From Callaeas wilsoni (Eukaryota; Chordata; Aves; Passeriformes; Callaeidae): a DNA stretch of 64,000 nt. Both the position numbers and the translations under genes were made by a program. Below the pieces are notes generated by a model that was not told the origin of the DNA, ran no database searches, and saw only the letters and a list, made by a program, of their open reading frames with translations. Shown piece by piece: positions 59,401 through 64,000 of this stretch; position 1 is the first letter of the stretch; every line of letters begins with the position of its first letter. The stretch spans positions 372,001 through 436,000 of the forward strand of contig VWPU01004130.1 in NCBI GenBank assembly GCA_013398955.1, in the 5' to 3' direction.

Positions 59401-62400
59401 GGCTGGTGTGGTACATTAGGCTCTGCCTGTCCCTGGATATCCATCTGCAATTAGAGGACCTCGAAGCAGCAGCATTCTTGAGAAAAGATGAATCCTGCCA
59501 CTAGCAAACAAAACCACAATTCACCCAACCCAATGAACTTTGGCTTGTACTCCTCTGCTCTTGTCCCCTTGCACTTTGCCCACCAAGCCCTGGGAAACAT
59601 CAGTCTGAACCAAACTGATCCATAGAGGGCAATGGGAAAATGTCCCTCGATTCATGCAGGTGTCAACCCTGAATGCCTTTTTCTCTAGACAGCATCACCA
59701 CTGGGAGCTGAGGGCATGGCACCCACAGGGCCAAAAGCTGTGCTACGAAAGCCTGGTGAGACTAAGATCAGCCGTGCTTTATTTAAGTTGTACATTTAAA
59801 GTTGCTACAAATACCCTGGACTGTTTAGTGCAGAAAATAGGTTTGCTGGGATTAGAAAAGGGCAGTAAATCAAGCATATACAGTGTTTGCTCCTACTAAA
59901 GAAGCATCTCAGTTTCATGTCTGACTTGAACCTATACCAGAAGGTTACAATAGTTTTGCAACACTCATTTTATTTTAGATGCATATGAGGGAGATTTAAG
60001 GAGGTGCTGAACACCCCCATTCCTAATTTGCAGTTATAATTATTTTGCAAGAAACATAGTTCTGCAAAGAAGTCTGTGAGTGACAGAGCTGGAGACCAGA
60101 ATTTTTCTTCTCTAAATGCACTGAAGTGTTGGAAGGCACAGAGCAGGGATCCCACCCCGACCTCATCAACCACCTTCACCTCATACCTGCCAGAAGGGAG
60201 CCTGTGCTGCAAGGGGCTTGTCCTCTATTGGAGCCATGGAATTTTCAGTTTCTCCTCTGTCACTTCCACATAGGACCAGAATTACAGCTTTGAAAATAAC
60301 AGAGGCAAGAACCTCCTTAGAGCTCCAAGTTATTTCTTGCTCTTCTCCAAACCACTATCGTGGGAAAAATTAATCCCTAATAACCAGCAACAGCTTTCCT
60401 CTGGAATCAGCAAGGTAAAAGGTCACATGTCCCAGCCAAAGTGCACTGGTTTTTGTGACAGATTTCCAGTAGCAGATATTCAAAGCTAAATTCAAATTAG
60501 GAACTCTCAGTGCTCAGAGGGTAAAATCAATTTTTACTGATTGGCAAATTCATATGTGAAACAAATAACAGACTTGATCAGAAGGATAGTTCTGAAATTT
60601 TATTTTCTGCTTCCTCTCTTTCTGTGAGGCCCCAGTTCCTTGCCATGTGCTGCCACTTCTTTCCCAAAGGGAAGATCATCGGCTCAGTCTTTCAAAGAGC
60701 AGGAAGGATTTTCTTTGCTCTCCAAGTGATGCCTGCTGTGTCACTGTGCCCTGGGAGTTGCACAGCCCTGTCACTTCGTGAGCTCAGCAAACTCATGTTT
60801 TCCTAATGATCCTGTCTCAGTCTGGAGCAGCATCATCCAGAGGGTTTGGCTGCCATTTGTCACTACCTGCATGGGAGAAGGGAATGGAGACAATTCCTGC
60901 TGGAGATCTGAGTCCAATTTGCCACTGTGCTACTCCAGTTTTAAACAAGTGTCCCTCTAGGGCCTTCTTTGGAAGAAGATTCTTCTTCAGAGTGTTAAAA
61001 TATCTCAATAACCTTATGTTAGTGAAGAACTGACAGCCCTGCTGTATATTGAAAGATTTTCTATTGCAAGGACCAGACAGAGCTGTACAGGTGAGGCAGT
61101 GCATGAGAAAAGCCCTCGTGGTGCAGGAGGGCTGGGTGGTCTGGCAGCCAGGCAGGAGCACAGAGAGGAGGGACCAGCCTGCTCTGTGCACCTCGTTAAA
61201 CAGAACATGGACAGCAAATGCACTCGTCATTGTAATGAATAAAATAAGCAGGTACATGTATCCACACACATCTTCTGCTCCAAAATCTCAGGTAGCAGGA
61301 TTTCCACAGTTTTGTTTCAAACCACAACTACTGCAAAAACCAGTTAGATTATTGTATGCTAAATTAACCTGTCAATTTAACTCATAACCTGCTCATTTGT
61401 TACTGGGTGTACGGAGTATATCCAAGAGAGCCAGGGCATCGCTTGGAAATGTTTGAGACTGAAATTCCTCCCGCCCCTCGTACCCTTTGCTACTCCTTTG
61501 CGGGCCAGTTTAATGCACTGTGTCACAGAAACGTGACGCTGTGCTTTAGCAGTGCCAGCAGATTGCGTTACCCTGCCTGACTGTACCCAAGTCACACATT
61601 TCTCTCTGCCTGCAGTCCCAGAGGTCACAGCTAAGGTCAGGAGAGAACAAAAACGATGCTTTGTGATCCAGAATTTAGACGGTTACCAACTCATAAATCT
61701 TGGTCAGACTGTAACAACAAAGCATGGGACAGTACAGTCCTCACACACACAGAGATGTCTTCAGGAAGAAAAAGGCAAAGCTATGCATCAGACAAAAATG
61801 ACTGAATTTAGCGTGTGGCAAAGCAGACATGTCTTCTTCAGCTATTTTTATTTTTCTATTTTCCTCTCCTCTTTTTTCCGCATTTCTAGGTGGGAATAGA
61901 AGACCGTGTCACCACTTCAAAGTATTTATAGCAGTTAGCTAAGGAGTAATGATCATAAGCAGAATCACTTAAAGAACAACACTGAAATGTTTTTCGTACT
62001 GAAAATAAATGACTCACTCCTTTGTATCTGGCAGCTTGAAATGGGACCTCTTTTCTTAATGACATTCCTCCTTTGCAGTGTGCTTACAGTCACTTGCTGT
62101 TGTTCATTTGTTTGTAGTACCAGTAATCCTTGGCACTTACAGTCCATACTGTACTTTTAATTCAAACACTTTATGAACGCTGATTAATTAAACTGAACAG
62201 ACTCCTTAGGAAGTTAAAGGTTATACCAGTTTTCAGGTCAGAAAACTGAGAGGGATTAAGTTTCTTGCAAAAAACCCAAACAAACAAACCAACCTTGCTG
62301 CAAGTCACAGGTGAATTCCAGAATTCAGAGGGGTTTTGTTCCTCTCCTCTGTCACCAGGATTGAGGGCAGCATGGCATGTACCATGCAAGATTTCTACCA

Positions 62401-62475
62401 CTCGAGACCAACCTGGTTAACAAAGAAACATGGGAAATTATGGTCCTGGCTTGGTTTTGCACCCTTTTTGTAGAA
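56461..62475. other. Unique intron sequence, no gene seen
   Basis: 6 kb without a recognised exon, transposon or RNA gene. AT content rises at 58600-59150. A few CpGs cluster at 61430-61570. An AAAC-type run lies at about 62270-62296. Confidence 0.25.
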
Positions 62476-62837
62476 CAGAAGGTAAGAAGGCTTTGGGGTC
62501 ACCTAATTGCAGCCTTCCAGTGCCTGAAGGGAACCTACAGGAAAGATTGAAAGAGACTGTTTACAGGTGCCTGGAGTGACAGGGCAGGAGGGAATGGCTT
62601 CACACTGACAGAGAGAAGGATTAGATTAGATATTGGGAAGGAATTCTTCCCTGTGAGGGTAGTGAGGCCCTGGCACAGGTTGTCCAGAGAAGCTGTGGCT
62701 GCCCCATCCCTGGAAGTGTCCAAGGCCAGGCTTGAAGCAACCTGCTGTAGTGGAAGTGTCCCAGCGTATGGCAGGGAGGTTGGAACTGGATGATCTTTGA
62801 GGTCTGTTCCAACCCAAACCATTCTGTGCTTCTATGA
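62476..62837 (+). mobile_element. CR1 LINE 3' fragment, the longest in the window
   Basis: It runs from 'agaaggctttggggtcacct' and 'gcagccttccagtgcctgaa' through 'gaattcttccctgtgagggt', 'aggccctggcacaggtt' and 'tggatgatctttgaggtc' to the terminal CTTCTATGA. At about 360 bases it shows only the last ORF2 codons and 3' UTR. Typical bird CR1, fairly well preserved. Confidence 0.95.
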
Positions 62838-64000
62838 ACTCATCTGGCTCCAGGTCCTTGTCTGCTTCTTCAGCTCATGTGAGTGTGACATTTAAGCATT
62901 TCAAGTTGTGGCTGCTCTGAAGGACAATCCTTCCCCATCTGTAACATCTGGATCCATGAATGCTTCCCTCAAGCTCTCATCCAAACAGATACTGCAGCCA
63001 CTGGGAACACCCTGGCTTTGCCTGCATTCATGCAACTTCCTTGCTGGGCAATTTGATTTCTTACTCTCCTCTAATGGTTTTTGCTGGTGAAATGTATTAG
63101 TTAAAGACAGTACTGAATCAAACCCACTGCACTGGAAAAGTCCTTGGGAAATCTCCTGTTCAACTTGCCAAGTAGCTTCTGCCTCTGAGAGGGTTTTCTC
63201 TCACCTCCTTTTGCAGAGAGCCCTTCACACTTGTTCTGACAGAGATGTACCAGTTTGGGGTAATTCATTCAACAACAGTCAGATCTTTCCAACTGCTTTA
63301 TAGCTTGTCCTCCCCAAGCATTCTTTCAGTAATCCCTATACCAAAGCTGAACCAAATGTGTGTTTATGTAAAACAGCCCATGCTATATGCAGCCTGTGCT
63401 TTTTGCATGACCTTTAGTGTAAAATGCAATATGTCTGGTCTCAGTTATGTTATTCTGTCAACATGTTCCAGTTTGGGCTAAGCTGGAAGCAGCACTCCGT
63501 ACATCTGGCTCAGGAAGAGAGGACATCTGTGCAACTAGTCTAATAAACCAGAGCAATTCAATGAAATATTGTTCTAGTGTTAGGGAATGAAAAGAATTTT
63601 TGCATTGCAAAACACAACAAATGCTGACTTCTACCAATAAGAGTGACCTCCACAAATCTGGGAGATAAATCAGTATGACAGAACCGCAAAAAAATGTTAA
63701 ATGATGCTCTTATTTCAAGTGTAAACATCTTCCAAACATAAATTGTCTCTTTTGATTTAAAGTTATTTAGTTCACATGGAGTTAGGTAATGTCCTCCTTT
63801 TAAAATATAACTTTGGAAATTTATGGATGAAAAGTGCTAATTTTGTATTTTTAAATGCATTTGGTAATTTCACTGTGTGAATCCCTTAAGGACATTATGC
63901 TGTCTATAAATCCTCCCCTCTCCTAGCATGGATTTTGTGAAGAACACAATTGCTAATGCAGTCTAAATTAGACAAAGGCATTTGGTGAGGTCAGAATACT
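62838..64000. other. Unique intron sequence at the right edge
   Basis: No exon is recognised. The last 450 bases are AT-rich with TAAT-type words and could continue into a regulatory element beyond the window. Confidence 0.25.

Larger units (their letters stand above)
563..64000 (+). other. First intron of the NFI gene (at least 63 kb)
   Basis: The intron begins at the GTGAGT donor at 563 and no following NFI exon is recognisable before the right edge. The exon for the DNA-binding domain is about 530 bases long and would be an obvious long ORF; it is absent. The short canonical first exon of NFIA was also looked for and not seen, though a 9-codon exon is easy to miss. Other ORFs in the window show no recognisable family. 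Large introns rich in regulatory elements are usual at NFI loci, so reading the remainder as intron is inference from the exon and from the lack of other genes. Confidence 0.65.

Noticed and set aside
1..64000. CRISPR arrays, prophage, operons, bacterial insertion sequences, and endogenous retroviral LTR or gene remnants.
   Set aside because: None was seen: no regularly spaced repeats, no pol- or gag-like frames, and the sequence is clearly vertebrate.

Overview
This looks like bird nuclear DNA, probably from a neoavian and perhaps a songbird. Five clear CR1 (chicken repeat 1) LINE tails are present, with the 3' ends typical of bird CR1. Older CR1-like pieces, a MIR-like SINE fragment, many microsatellites and long AT-rich unique stretches complete the picture. 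Nothing bacterial, viral, or resembling CRISPR, rRNA or tRNA genes was found.

Only one coding segment can be supported. At 467-562 on the + strand lies a 32-codon exon ending exactly at a consensus splice donor (563-568). Its product matches, from memory, the alternative N-terminus of a nuclear factor I (NFI) transcription factor, most likely NFIA. The second NFI exon, which encodes the DNA-binding domain, is not in the window. I therefore read 563-64000 as one first intron of at least 63 kb, with the rest of the gene beyond the right edge.

Layout: 1-466 is 5' UTR or upstream flank with two short upstream ORFs. A CpG-rich patch follows at about 855-1140, then AT-rich repeat-poor sequence to about 4.1 kb that looks like a cluster of conserved non-coding elements. 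From 4 to 16 kb is mostly unique sequence with two old interspersed-repeat relics and one short ORF with a membrane-like segment. A compact intronic CpG island lies at 16045-16395. From 16.4 to 26 kb is unique sequence with an (AC)n(AT)n microsatellite. The CR1-bearing part runs from 26 to 63 kb, with five clear CR1 copies, two weaker relics, one MIR-like SINE, two short tandem repeats, one 212-codon ORF of doubtful meaning, and a third CpG-rich patch at 56155-56460.

The window reads as a regulatory intron rather than a gene cluster: one alternative first exon, candidate alternative promoters at the CpG-rich patches, and several AT-rich blocks that may be enhancers. I found no evidence for a new multi-gene system. 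The best leads are the NFI exon with its start-codon choice, the orphan CpG islands, and the unexplained ORF at 6335-6583.
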